In this document: positions 1-6,699 of the stretch, one piece after another | Numbering within the stretch: position 1 is the stretch's first letter | Layout of the letters: every line of letters starts with the position of its first letter | NCBI GenBank assembly: GCA_017467985.1 | Contig: JAFUJY010000074.1 | Location: forward strand, 1 to 6,905 | Direction of reading: 5' to 3' | Source: Bacillota bacterium | GTDB taxonomy: Bacteria; Bacillota; Clostridia; Lachnospirales; Bianqueaceae | Length of the DNA stretch: 6,905 nt | Made by a program: the position numbers and the translations under genes | Notes under the pieces: generated by a model | Seen by the model: only the letters and a program-made list of their open reading frames with translations | Database searches by the model: none | Told to the model about the DNA's origin: nothing

Positions 1-18
1 CTGTAGATTTTACGAGGT

Positions 19-1041
19 ATGATCTACTTAATGCTGGAAGATGCAATAACCCCTCAAAGCGGCTTTGAAAGAGAAAACATGAATTTCATGAATATGCAGC
101 GTTATTACGAGATTCTGCGTGACAGCGTTTTGAGTGGTGGTATGATAAATACTCCCCTGCTAAAAACCACCAAGTTGTGGCATAAAAAGATTACAGATGA
201 TTCCATAAGACATATGCGTGCCTTTTTCGAAAATGCTCCCACCACTACCCGAAGCTACCTGGGGTGTTTTGAAAATATAATGCAGGAATGGTTTAATCCA
301 AAAATCTATTCATTGGCTAATGACAACAATATTTATCTAAGCAACTGCGATGAACAGCCCTTTGTCATTTTCTTAATTACCAGAGATTACGAAAAAAGTG
401 ATTATTTTATAGCAGGTTTGTTTGTTGATTGGGTATATAAAGAAATGCTCCTGAAAGCAGAAGCAAACGGCGGAAAGTTAAATCGAGAAATGTTTTTTAT
501 CCTGGATGAATTCGCAAACATTCCTGTGATTAACGGCTTCACAAATAAAATTTCAACCAGTTTGTCTCGACGTATTATTTTTCAATTATATGTTCAATCC
601 TATGAACAAATTGAAGGAAATTATGGAGTCGCCGATGCCGGTACGATCAAAGGGAATTGTAACGTGGAGATATTTCTCGGTTCTCAAAGCCATAAAACTA
701 AACGGGAATTCTCCGAAAAGTGTGGTACAAGACGGATAAAAACATTAGATGCAGCACTGTCTCCGGATAAAAAAACAATTATGGAGATCCCTGTTCTTTC
801 TATTAACTCTCTTGAGAATCTGAAACGCGGTGATGCATATGTAAAATGCCTAAATCGTCCCACTTCCAAAACTCATTTTGAAATGGCTTATTTATGCGAT
901 GAACTATCCCATACCAAGCTTTCAGCAAAAGAACTGGGTATTCAATCCATTCCCTACAATGATGAGATTTTTGTTTATAAATACTTGGAAAATGAACACC
1001 CTATGGATGCTCAAAATGTAATGAAAGGAGGATTCGTGTGA
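19..1041 (+). CDS. VirD4/TraG-type conjugative coupling protein, C-terminal part (N-terminal half out of frame or missing)
   Basis: This encodes the C-terminal portion of a type IV secretion coupling ATPase, the inner-membrane protein that hands the relaxase-DNA complex to the transfer channel. Visible marks are a Walker B strand FFILDEFANIP at residues 159-169 (D163, E164), the following QSYEQIEGNYG (193-203) with TIKGNCNVEIFLGS (209-222), and a C-terminal LKRGDAYVKC stretch (268-277). These fit the TraG/TraD C-terminal domain. The Walker A half and the N-terminal membrane helices are absent. Family members are usually about 600 residues, so roughly half is missing. A TAG lies in frame at 4-6. 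The ATG at 19 has GAGG only one base upstream, too close to act as a normal ribosome site, so it is probably an internal methionine. The residues just before and after it read like continuous family sequence. The end overlaps the next gene by 4 nt. Family assignment is confident; intactness is doubtful. Confidence 0.85.
   Translation: MIYLMLEDAITPQSGFERENMNFMNMQRYYEILRDSVLSGGMINTPLLKTTKLWHKKITDDSIRHMRAFFENAPTTTRSYLGCFENIMQEWFNPKIYSLANDNNIYLSNCDEQPFVIFLITRDYEKSDYFIAGLFVDWVYKEMLLKAEANGGKLNREMFFILDEFANIPVINGFTNKISTSLSRRIIFQLYVQSYEQIEGNYGVADAGTIKGNCNVEIFLGSQSHKTKREFSEKCGTRRIKTLDAALSPDKKTIMEIPVLSINSLENLKRGDAYVKCLNRPTSKTHFEMAYLCDELSHTKLSAKELGIQSIPYNDEIFVYKYLENEHPMDAQNVMKGGFV
1024..1031 (+). promoter_or_regulatory. 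Strong ribosome binding site for the 1038 gene
   Basis: AAAGGAGG lies 6 nt before a GTG codon at 1038, inside the last codons of the coupling-protein gene. This fixes GTG 1038 as the start of the next gene and implies translation coupled to the upstream gene. Confidence 0.85.
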
Positions 1042-1460
1042 AAGAAAAAATATACCTCAACAAATATTTGATCAGTGATCCCCACTCCGAATATTTGTTT
1101 AAGCAAGACTTTTCTATTTTATTTATTAATGAAGCGCTGAATATAAAAAAACAAATCGTGGACAAAGATGGTAATATTCTCGATTTTCCAGGCATTGAAT
1201 ACACAGATAAATTGAAAAGTGAACTGGGAAAAAGAGTAATTGATCCAATTGTTAAATATGAGGCCTTTTTTGAGAAAATAAATGCCGACAGAATCAGAAT
1301 GATCTGGACTGTCCGACCGGACGGCAGATACTGGATGGATTCATGGGGTTTTGGAGGGGAAGATTATGAATCTGTTTCCCTTTACTCGTATATGGATGCA
1401 AACGGCAACTTTACAATGCCATTCAAATTATATAGTATTGGCTATGATATTTATGCCTGA
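1038..1460 (+). CDS. Hypothetical protein, 140 residues, unrecognised
   Basis: I do not recognise this family. The protein has no signal peptide and no membrane helix, so it is probably cytoplasmic. The N-terminal half is mixed charged and hydrophobic sequence. The C-terminal half (about 87-135) is rich in aromatic residues and glycine, with RPDGRYWMDSWGFGGED (93-109), LYSYMDANGNF (115-125) and PFKLYSIG (128-135). It reads like a compact beta-rich domain with alternating Trp/Tyr/Phe. The start is a GTG with an excellent AAAGGAGG 6 nt upstream. It overlaps the coupling-protein gene by 4 nt and the HAD gene by 8 nt, so the three are very likely co-transcribed and translationally coupled. The AT-rich composition matches the rest of the left block. 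A role linked to the element or to the phosphatases downstream is inference from position only. Confidence 0.8.
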   Translation: MKEKIYLNKYLISDPHSEYLFKQDFSILFINEALNIKKQIVDKDGNILDFPGIEYTDKLKSELGKRVIDPIVKYEAFFEKINADRIRMIWTVRPDGRYWMDSWGFGGEDYESVSLYSYMDANGNFTMPFKLYSIGYDIYA

Positions 1461-1920
1461 TAAGATTGTTTTTCTTGATTTTGACGGAGTCTTAAATTCT
1501 GAAAAATATGTCCGAGGCTGCAAAGAATATGGTGTTATCATTGACCCCGCAAGGATAATTTTATTAAAACAACTCATTGATGCCACAGATGCTAAAATTG
1601 TCCTTTCAACTGCTTGGCGTGAGCATTGGGATCAGGATGATAAAAAATGCGATACTGTGGGAAGAAGAATCAATGATCTCTTCAAACAGTACCGCTTACA
1701 CATTTTTGATAAAATACCCTCTCTTGGCTGCTGCCGAGAAGATGAAATCGCCGCTTGGCTTAGGAACCATACACCCGTCAAGAACTTTGTTGTGTTGGAT
1801 GATCGCTTTTTATCCTCCCCATTACTACTCGGGCATTTTATAAAAACATCGAACTATAGGAATGGATTAGAAGAAGCCGATGTAAAAAAATCGATTGAAA
1901 TATTAGAAAATAGGATGTGA
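1453..1920 (+). CDS. HAD-superfamily phosphatase resembling the HAD domain of Swiss Army Knife RNA-repair proteins
   Basis: This is a single-domain HAD hydrolase of 155 residues. Motif I is VFLDFDGVLNS (6-16), with nucleophile D9 and acid/base D11. Motif II is IVLSTAWR (49-56). A basic helix REDEIAAWL follows at 95-103, and the acidic motif FVVLDDR spans 112-118 (D116, D117). The order, spacing and LSTAWR signature resemble the family Pfam calls 'HAD domain in Swiss Army Knife RNA repair proteins', thought to remove phosphates from nucleic-acid ends. That link is recalled family knowledge; the substrate is not shown here. The frame is open from 1351, but motif I sits immediately after ATG 1453 and HAD proteins usually start there. 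ATG 1444 is also possible. No clear Shine-Dalgarno precedes either, so translation is probably coupled to the gene ending at 1460. The next gene starts 6 nt after the stop. Confidence 0.8.
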   Translation: MPDKIVFLDFDGVLNSEKYVRGCKEYGVIIDPARIILLKQLIDATDAKIVLSTAWREHWDQDDKKCDTVGRRINDLFKQYRLHIFDKIPSLGCCREDEIAAWLRNHTPVKNFVVLDDRFLSSPLLLGHFIKTSNYRNGLEEADVKKSIEILENRM

Positions 1921-1926
1921 ATAAAA

Positions 1927-2652
1927 ATGCCAACCAATCGAAAACTTTTTGTGGTATCCGATATTCATGGACACTACACCCTCCTGAAAGAGGCACTGGA
2001 TAAAGCCCACTTTGACCCCGATAACCCGGAACATTTGCTTATTTGCTGCGGAGACTATTTTGATCGCGGAAACGAAAACCTCCAGGTACTGCAATTCTTT
2101 GAACGATTAAAGCACAAAGTCCTACTGAGAGGGAATCATGAAGATCTTTTACTGGAGCTATTTCAAACAGGACAACTTCTTCCCCATCACTACATCAATG
2201 GTACTATGAAAACTCTTGAAAATCTTTTTGGTAAATATTCTATCGATCCACTGGATGATACAATTGATTTTTCCGGCAAAACCCGCATGGTTGATCGAAT
2301 ATGTGATTTTATTACGAATACACAGGATTACTACGAGACTTCCCACTATGTATTTGTACACGGATGGTTTCCTGAAAATGCAACTACTCCGTCCGCTCGG
2401 GCCTCAGCCTCCTGCGAAGCCTGGGAGGAAGCCCGCTGGATCAAATGGACACAGGAATATACCGGCGAAAGACCCATTCCTGATAAAACCCTGGTCTGCG
2501 GTCATATGCCTACTTTTTTCGCACATCCATTTGACCCTGACCGTACCCGGGATAATGCTGATATTTTCTATGGTAACGGCCTGATCGCCATTGACGGAGG
2601 CACTTATGAAACAAAACAAGTGAATGTTCTTGTATTAGAAGATCAATTATAA
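1927..2652 (+). CDS. Calcineurin-like metallophosphatase, PP (PrpE/ApaH-like) family
   Basis: A 241-residue metal-dependent phosphatase of the bacterial PP family. All expected metal and phosphate ligands are visible: SDIHGHY (D12, H14), GDYFDRG (D43, R47), RGNHED (N70, H71), VHGW (H145) and CGHMPT (H193), followed by a typical closing strand LIAIDGGTYE (219-228). It is probably two-metal (Mn/Fe/Ni type), cytoplasmic and active. Family members act on phosphoproteins, dinucleoside polyphosphates or nucleic-acid ends, and the motifs alone do not choose among these. The insert at about 85-140 between the second and third ligand groups is not recognisable. ATG 1927 follows the HAD stop by 6 nt, with a weak AGGA at 1912-1915 (11 nt spacing). 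It is the last gene of the + strand run and ends 3 bp before the stop of the opposing glycosidase gene. Confidence 0.88.
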   Translation: MPTNRKLFVVSDIHGHYTLLKEALDKAHFDPDNPEHLLICCGDYFDRGNENLQVLQFFERLKHKVLLRGNHEDLLLELFQTGQLLPHHYINGTMKTLENLFGKYSIDPLDDTIDFSGKTRMVDRICDFITNTQDYYETSHYVFVHGWFPENATTPSARASASCEAWEEARWIKWTQEYTGERPIPDKTLVCGHMPTFFAHPFDPDRTRDNADIFYGNGLIAIDGGTYETKQVNVLVLEDQL

Positions 2653-2655
2653 CTC

Positions 2656-3999
2656 CTACCTCACCATCAATCCCATGGGTACGGGCCGCTCGGTCTCACT
2701 GTTGTCGGGGGCACGATCGGAGATCTTCAAACTTCGCTGATTGTTCAGCAAAATCTGGGCTGAACCGCCACCATCCAAATTGACACACTGAACCAAGCCC
2801 AGATCCTCGGCGATCTCAGCCATTTCCTTCAGACTAGCTCCGGTACTGTCCACACCCGGAACATATTTTATTTTACTGGCACCCTCAGCCCAGAAAATCA
2901 CCGGTTTACCATCACGATCAGCCCCAATGGCCATGCGAGCCGCCCGAGCATGATCAAAATCCATAGGATACAAACTGGGAGGGTACGGCACCCTCTCCAG
3001 CTTTTTGATATTATAAAAACCAGAGCGAAAGCTCTCCGTCTTCTTGCCGTCCCGCATAATGCTGTTGCCCACCTGAATGCCGAATAATACATCCTCCAAT
3101 CCATCATAGGACACAGTGTCACCAGGTGCCACGCTGCAGTTTTCATGGGGACACAGCACAAAACCGGAGGCAGGAATCTTCACACTGCCGCTTTCCTTTA
3201 CCGCTACCACCCGCTGGCCCACAATTACGATCTTCTTACGTTTGTCGCTGGGTGTCTTGGCCCCTTCAGGCCGAGTATAAAGAACTGCATTCTTCCCGGC
3301 TTTGAATATGTGATTGCCTATATGAATGTTCAAATCCTGTATACAGGGACAACCAATGGTGACTTGCCCCTCCTTATTGACCAACAAGGCCTCCCGATCA
3401 AACATGGGCGGATTGAGAATCGCGCCGTTTTTGACACATAAACCAATGGGCGTTCCCACATGGTCAAATACCGTGGCACAATCGATGGGGTCCATGATAA
3501 AAAACGATGTGTTGACTTTCAAAGCAGCCTGGATCTCATTTCGACTCATGTATCCGGGACATTCCCCCACAGGGATCGCCTGTGTAAAGGGGAGCTTGCC
3601 GCTGATGACATGAAGACAACCACGCTCTTCCAGATCGTGCCAAAACTTTTCAGTCTCCTGATCCTTAAAAACAGGTTTGCCCTTTACGAATTTCACATTC
3701 TTTTCGATGGCGGCTGCCGCCTGGGTATGCTTGTCGCCAATCCAGCCGTATTTATCGGTGTGCTTGGGCAGCTGCAACTCGTAATCATCAGGAATATGAA
3801 ACATCACCAGTTTTCCAAAAATCCAGGGACAACCCGGCACCAGATACCGGCGATACACATTGGCAAAGCATGCCAGCGCCTGGTCATCATATTGCATGGG
3901 CATAAAGTCCAGGTCCTGCCAGTTTTCCAACCGCACCACCTGCACCCGCTGAATGGCGCCATCCGGGCGGGAATAAATTTTTACCTCCGAATTCATCAT
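2656..3999 (-). CDS. Phosphodiester glycosidase family protein (NAGPA/DUF2233 type), cytoplasmic
   Basis: The C-terminal two thirds match the phosphodiester glycosidase family, named for the mammalian enzyme that uncaps GlcNAc-1-phosphomannose. Visible are VNTSFF (162-167), GTPIGLCVKNG (182-192), the NAVLYT strand (237-242), RMAIGADRDGKP (355-366), TGASLKEMAEIAEDLG (386-401), the hallmark NLDGGGSAQ (407-415) and the closing RPVPMGLMV (438-446). The first ~155 residues lie outside the core I recognise. There is no signal peptide or membrane segment, although many relatives are exported, so cleavage probably occurs in the cytoplasm. It is cysteine-rich, including CPC at 217-219 and CPHENC at 283-288. 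ATG 3999 forms an ATGA overlap with the transporter stop, and AGGAAAA lies just upstream; ATG 3996 is an in-frame alternative. The pairing with a sugar symporter suggests it cleaves an imported glycoside. The natural substrate is unknown. Confidence 0.87.
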   Translation of the reverse strand: MMNSEVKIYSRPDGAIQRVQVVRLENWQDLDFMPMQYDDQALACFANVYRRYLVPGCPWIFGKLVMFHIPDDYELQLPKHTDKYGWIGDKHTQAAAAIEKNVKFVKGKPVFKDQETEKFWHDLEERGCLHVISGKLPFTQAIPVGECPGYMSRNEIQAALKVNTSFFIMDPIDCATVFDHVGTPIGLCVKNGAILNPPMFDREALLVNKEGQVTIGCPCIQDLNIHIGNHIFKAGKNAVLYTRPEGAKTPSDKRKKIVIVGQRVVAVKESGSVKIPASGFVLCPHENCSVAPGDTVSYDGLEDVLFGIQVGNSIMRDGKKTESFRSGFYNIKKLERVPYPPSLYPMDFDHARAARMAIGADRDGKPVIFWAEGASKIKYVPGVDSTGASLKEMAEIAEDLGLVQCVNLDGGGSAQILLNNQRSLKISDRAPDNSETERPVPMGLMVR

Positions 4000-5396
4000 G
4001 CTTTTCCTGCGGGGCCATACTTATCTGCCAGAGCAGCCTCGGCCTCTTCCTTACTGATTTCTCCGTTATTGTACAAGGACATCACCTGTACATCCTTGGT
4101 CTTCAACTTGTAAAATACCAGCAGAATCACCAGTGCCACCGCAAAACCTGCTGCGGGGAACAAGCAGAACAATCCCCACACGCCATCAGCTACTCCTGCG
4201 GGCTGCACCACATTTTCTCCTTCCACAAAACCAACCGCAGACAAACTGAACAGTACCACTGAACCAATCAGGGCATTTTTCAGTTTTGCCACAAAGGTCT
4301 GCAGACTAAAGGAAATACCGGCTGCCCGAGTGCCGGTCTTGTACGCACCATACTCTACGGTGTCCGCAATCAGCATATAAATAATAACCGACCAGAATCC
4401 CAAACCGGAACATTTCAATGTGGTCATCAGAACCACCAGGATCAAACTATCATAACCAATAAAGTACGCTATAATATCCATAACGATGGAGAAGGCAAGG
4501 CCCACGCACAATACCTGCACCTTGTCCCATTTCTTAGCCAGTGCCGGTACCACTGCAGATACCACGATCACCGCAATGGCAGCACCGCCGGCCACCAGCG
4601 TAGCAGTGATTTCCTGGCCCAGACAAATGCGGCCCATGTAGATCGCCATTTTCTGCTCCAAACTGGCCAGACCCAGCAATAACAGCGAAATCAATGCCAC
4701 CAACAGGAACTTATTGGTCTTCAGATACTGAACAATTTCCTTAAAGCCGGGATTCTCAGCACTTTCCATGCTTTCGCTGCGGCGCTCCTTGACCCACACC
4801 AGCATGGGTACCATCAACACAATGGATACAATGACAAATACTACGCAAGCCGTGAACCACCCCAGCATAGGACGCAGCAGAGGAACACACAAGGTGGCAA
4901 TGACACCGCCCACCATGGCCCACAGCTTACCGCCGGCAATAATGGCCGTTCGTTCCTGTACATCGGAGGTCATAACTGTAGTCACCGCAAAGGCCGGAGC
5001 ATCCAAAATCGTATAGCATATGTCAAAAATAACATAGGCCAGCAGGAACCATATGATTTTTACTGTCTGGGCTGCCGATTCGGGAATGGCAAACAGCACC
5101 ACCGTGGTAATGCCGATGGCCGTCACACCAATCCGCACCCAGGGAATAAACTTCTGCCCGCTCTTAAAACGGAACCGATCCATAATATAACCAAAAATAA
5201 TATCATTGATGGCATCCCACAGTTTAGGGGCCACCAGCAGCATACCTGCGGTCACTGCAGCAATACCGATATCCGTCAAAAAGGTCTCCACATATCCCGC
5301 ATAACCCCACAGAATGTTCTGGCCTAAGAAAAACAGACAATAGGCCCAGCGTTCTTTTTTGCTTGTCACGTAGTTGGTATTTGTCTTTTGTTTCAT
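3996..5396 (-). CDS. MelB-like GPH-family sugar:cation symporter (MFS)
   Basis: A 466-residue, roughly 12-helix inner-membrane carrier of the glycoside-pentoside-hexuronide:cation symporter family. Recognition rests on KLWDAINDIIFGYIMDR (58-74), YTILDAPAF (128-136), IADTVEYGAYKTGTRAAG (343-360) and QTFVAKLKNA (366-375). Aligned by eye to MelB from memory, D61, D65 and D132 match the cation-site aspartates D55, D59 and D124, and K371 matches K377. The sugar-contacting D19 column appears to be Q26, so the ligand may differ from melibiose. A hydrophilic tail (431-466) is cytoplasmic. The frame opens at ATG 5441, but that codon lies upstream of the promoter -10 box, whereas ATG 5396 has GGGAGG 5 nt before it; 5396 is therefore the start. 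It heads a two-gene operon with the phosphodiester glycosidase, overlapping it by ATGA. Confidence 0.92.
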   Translation of the reverse strand: MKQKTNTNYVTSKKERWAYCLFFLGQNILWGYAGYVETFLTDIGIAAVTAGMLLVAPKLWDAINDIIFGYIMDRFRFKSGQKFIPWVRIGVTAIGITTVVLFAIPESAAQTVKIIWFLLAYVIFDICYTILDAPAFAVTTVMTSDVQERTAIIAGGKLWAMVGGVIATLCVPLLRPMLGWFTACVVFVIVSIVLMVPMLVWVKERRSESMESAENPGFKEIVQYLKTNKFLLVALISLLLLGLASLEQKMAIYMGRICLGQEITATLVAGGAAIAVIVVSAVVPALAKKWDKVQVLCVGLAFSIVMDIIAYFIGYDSLILVVLMTTLKCSGLGFWSVIIYMLIADTVEYGAYKTGTRAAGISFSLQTFVAKLKNALIGSVVLFSLSAVGFVEGENVVQPAGVADGVWGLFCLFPAAGFAVALVILLVFYKLKTKDVQVMSLYNNGEISKEEAEAALADKYGPAGKA

Positions 5397-5401
5397 GATT
5401 G

Positions 5402-5407
5402 CCTCCC
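5402..5407 (-). promoter_or_regulatory. Ribosome binding site deciding the symporter start
   Basis: On the minus strand GGGAGG lies 5 nt before ATG 5396. The longer reading from ATG 5441 has no such site and would place this sequence inside the gene. Confidence 0.85.
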
Positions 5408-5429
5408 GAAAGAAAAGTCTGATATAGTC

Positions 5430-5458
5430 ATTATAGCACATCCGCCGCTTCTTTTCAA
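5430..5458 (-). promoter_or_regulatory. Vegetative sigma-factor promoter (extended -10) for the symporter-glycosidase operon
   Basis: On the minus strand the -35 box TTGAAA (5453-5458) is followed by a 17-bp spacer and a perfect TATAAT (5430-5435), preceded by TGC, an extended -10. The expected start is near the A at 5423, giving a leader of about 27 nt that carries the GGGAGG. The -35 box lies 13 bp past the stop of the DUF4129 gene, so the operon has its own promoter and need not depend on read-through. No convincing operator is visible. Confidence 0.8.
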
Positions 5459-5471
5459 TCTACGGCCGCGA

Positions 5472-6662
5472 TCATCTTTTTATTTTCAGAGTCTCCGCAC
5501 TGCGCTTCATCCGGTCAAGATCTGTCTCAGTAATCGTTTCCTCAGAGTATCGTGCCTTTTCAAACAGCCGGGTCATCTCATCAAAACTTATCTCTTCCAC
5601 CCGCTCATTGATCTGCCCAGCAGTGTCTGACCGCCGTAGGCGCATTCCCTGCTCAGCCAGCCGTTCTACCCACTGACGATACACTTGGCGTATCCGCTCC
5701 CCATTGCTTTTCGCCCAAAAGCGGTGCATGCGGGACACTCGCCCTTTCCTTTCACTGAAACTGCTCTTTTCTTCGTAATAGTCCAGCTCCTCTTCCTGCG
5801 CCGTACCACGCCAATATTTTATTATCAGTAAAATCACGACCACAACCGCAGCCACCGCAAGAGTTATTAGAATTGCATTTCCTCCCCCCTGGGACATTCC
5901 TGCACTTTCTGACAGTCCCCAAGGCAAGTCATTAAACTGAAGCGGATCTGTCACCTCTTGCTCCGATTCCTTTCCCTCCTGAGAAAACAGCCGCCCAATC
6001 CAGCCGAATATTCTTTCAAACCATACTCCCAGGATCTTGTCCACGCCTAGGCCCAGAACTGCTAGCGTCCCCAGGGCCATCACCAGCAAAGTCCCCATGA
6101 AAATTATGTAATTACGTCTTTTGATCCCGTGGATATCCTGTCTCAGTATTTGCTGGGAATTCTCCAGTGTTCGATTCATATTAAAGAAGTGCATATCTGC
6201 CAGATACAAGAGCAGCAGGATAATTGAGGCAAAAACGAAATATCCCTTTAACTCCGGCCCTTTTACAACCATATATAATATAAATAGAAGGCATCCAAAA
6301 AAGCCCAGTGCCCCTGCGGATGTTTCCAGTATCATATCCGCGGAGAAAAGCATAAGTGAAAATATAAAGAAGGCCAGCAACAGTACGAATATGGTCATAA
6401 AGTCTCCCGGCTCACTGCTCCCGGAGTATGCCAATGCTCCTATGAAAATACAAAAATGCAGCACGATTCTCAGCCACTTTCCCTTTGCTTTCTGCCGTAC
6501 CGCATACAAATAGCCGGGTACCCAAATCAAGGTGTGGAGCCGCAGCAGCTCAGCTATGCTCCATTCTTCTTTTAACAATGCAAAGGCGGCCACCGCAAAA
6601 AACGGATAAGAATAGAGATAGACTCCAGCCAAATCATGGAGAATCACGGTTAATTTTTTCAC
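5472..6662 (-). CDS. DUF4129 domain-containing multi-pass membrane protein
   Basis: A 396-residue membrane protein. About seven hydrophobic segments lie in the first 206 residues (near 12-30, 42-57, 64-80, 90-108, 115-133, 138-158 and 186-206). A loop of about 55 residues, probably outside the cell and containing GMSQGGGN (255-262), follows. A last helix spans about 262-283, and a charged tail runs to the end. The tail at about 323-392 matches DUF4129: RIRQVYRQWVERLAEQG (323-339), RRSDTAGQINERV (343-355) and LFEKARYSEE (366-375). DUF4129 proteins usually accompany MoxR ATPase, DUF58 and transglutaminase-like genes and are thought to act at the cell envelope; none of those partners is visible here. 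The start is GTG 6662 with GAAGGAGGTA 8 nt upstream. The gene ends just before the promoter of the symporter operon. Molecular function is unknown. Confidence 0.82.
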   Translation of the reverse strand: MKKLTVILHDLAGVYLYSYPFFAVAAFALLKEEWSIAELLRLHTLIWVPGYLYAVRQKAKGKWLRIVLHFCIFIGALAYSGSSEPGDFMTIFVLLLAFFIFSLMLFSADMILETSAGALGFFGCLLFILYMVVKGPELKGYFVFASIILLLLYLADMHFFNMNRTLENSQQILRQDIHGIKRRNYIIFMGTLLVMALGTLAVLGLGVDKILGVWFERIFGWIGRLFSQEGKESEQEVTDPLQFNDLPWGLSESAGMSQGGGNAILITLAVAAVVVVILLIIKYWRGTAQEEELDYYEEKSSFSERKGRVSRMHRFWAKSNGERIRQVYRQWVERLAEQGMRLRRSDTAGQINERVEEISFDEMTRLFEKARYSEETITETDLDRMKRSAETLKIKR

Positions 6663-6670
6663 TGGATGAC

Positions 6671-6680
6671 TACCTCCTTC
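6671..6680 (-). promoter_or_regulatory. Strong ribosome binding site fixing a GTG start for the DUF4129 gene
   Basis: On the minus strand GAAGGAGGTA ends 8 nt before GTG 6662. No ATG lies at a suitable distance, so GTG is the likely initiator. Confidence 0.8.
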
Positions 6681-6699
6681 CTTTATGAATCAATTGCAA

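Noticed and set aside
1351..1452. N-terminal extension of the HAD protein back to ATG 1351
   Set aside because: The added 34 residues are an out-of-frame reading of the preceding gene, and HAD motif I sits right after ATG 1453.
2616..2633. ACAAG/CTTGT stem with a T-rich tail on the minus strand, as a terminator of the glycosidase operon
   Set aside because: Only a 5-bp AT-rich stem with an 8-nt loop inside the metallophosphatase coding sequence; too weak to support.
3460..4113. A 217-codon open frame on the + strand
   Set aside because: It lies antisense across the well-supported glycosidase and the symporter 3' end, has no family motif and looks like an out-of-frame shadow.
5397..5441. Earlier ATG (5441) for the symporter
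   Set aside because: The codon lies upstream of the -10 box, and the added 15 residues cover the leader and ribosome site; ATG 5396 has an ideal GGGAGG.
5412..5456. GAAAAG/CTTTTC inverted repeat flanking the symporter promoter as an operator
   Set aside because: Six-base arms 33 bp apart in a purine/pyrimidine-rich leader are likely by chance.
6121..6513. A 130-codon + strand open frame opposite the DUF4129 gene
   Set aside because: Low-complexity Ser/Lys/Ile-rich translation with no motif, antisense to a convincing membrane protein.
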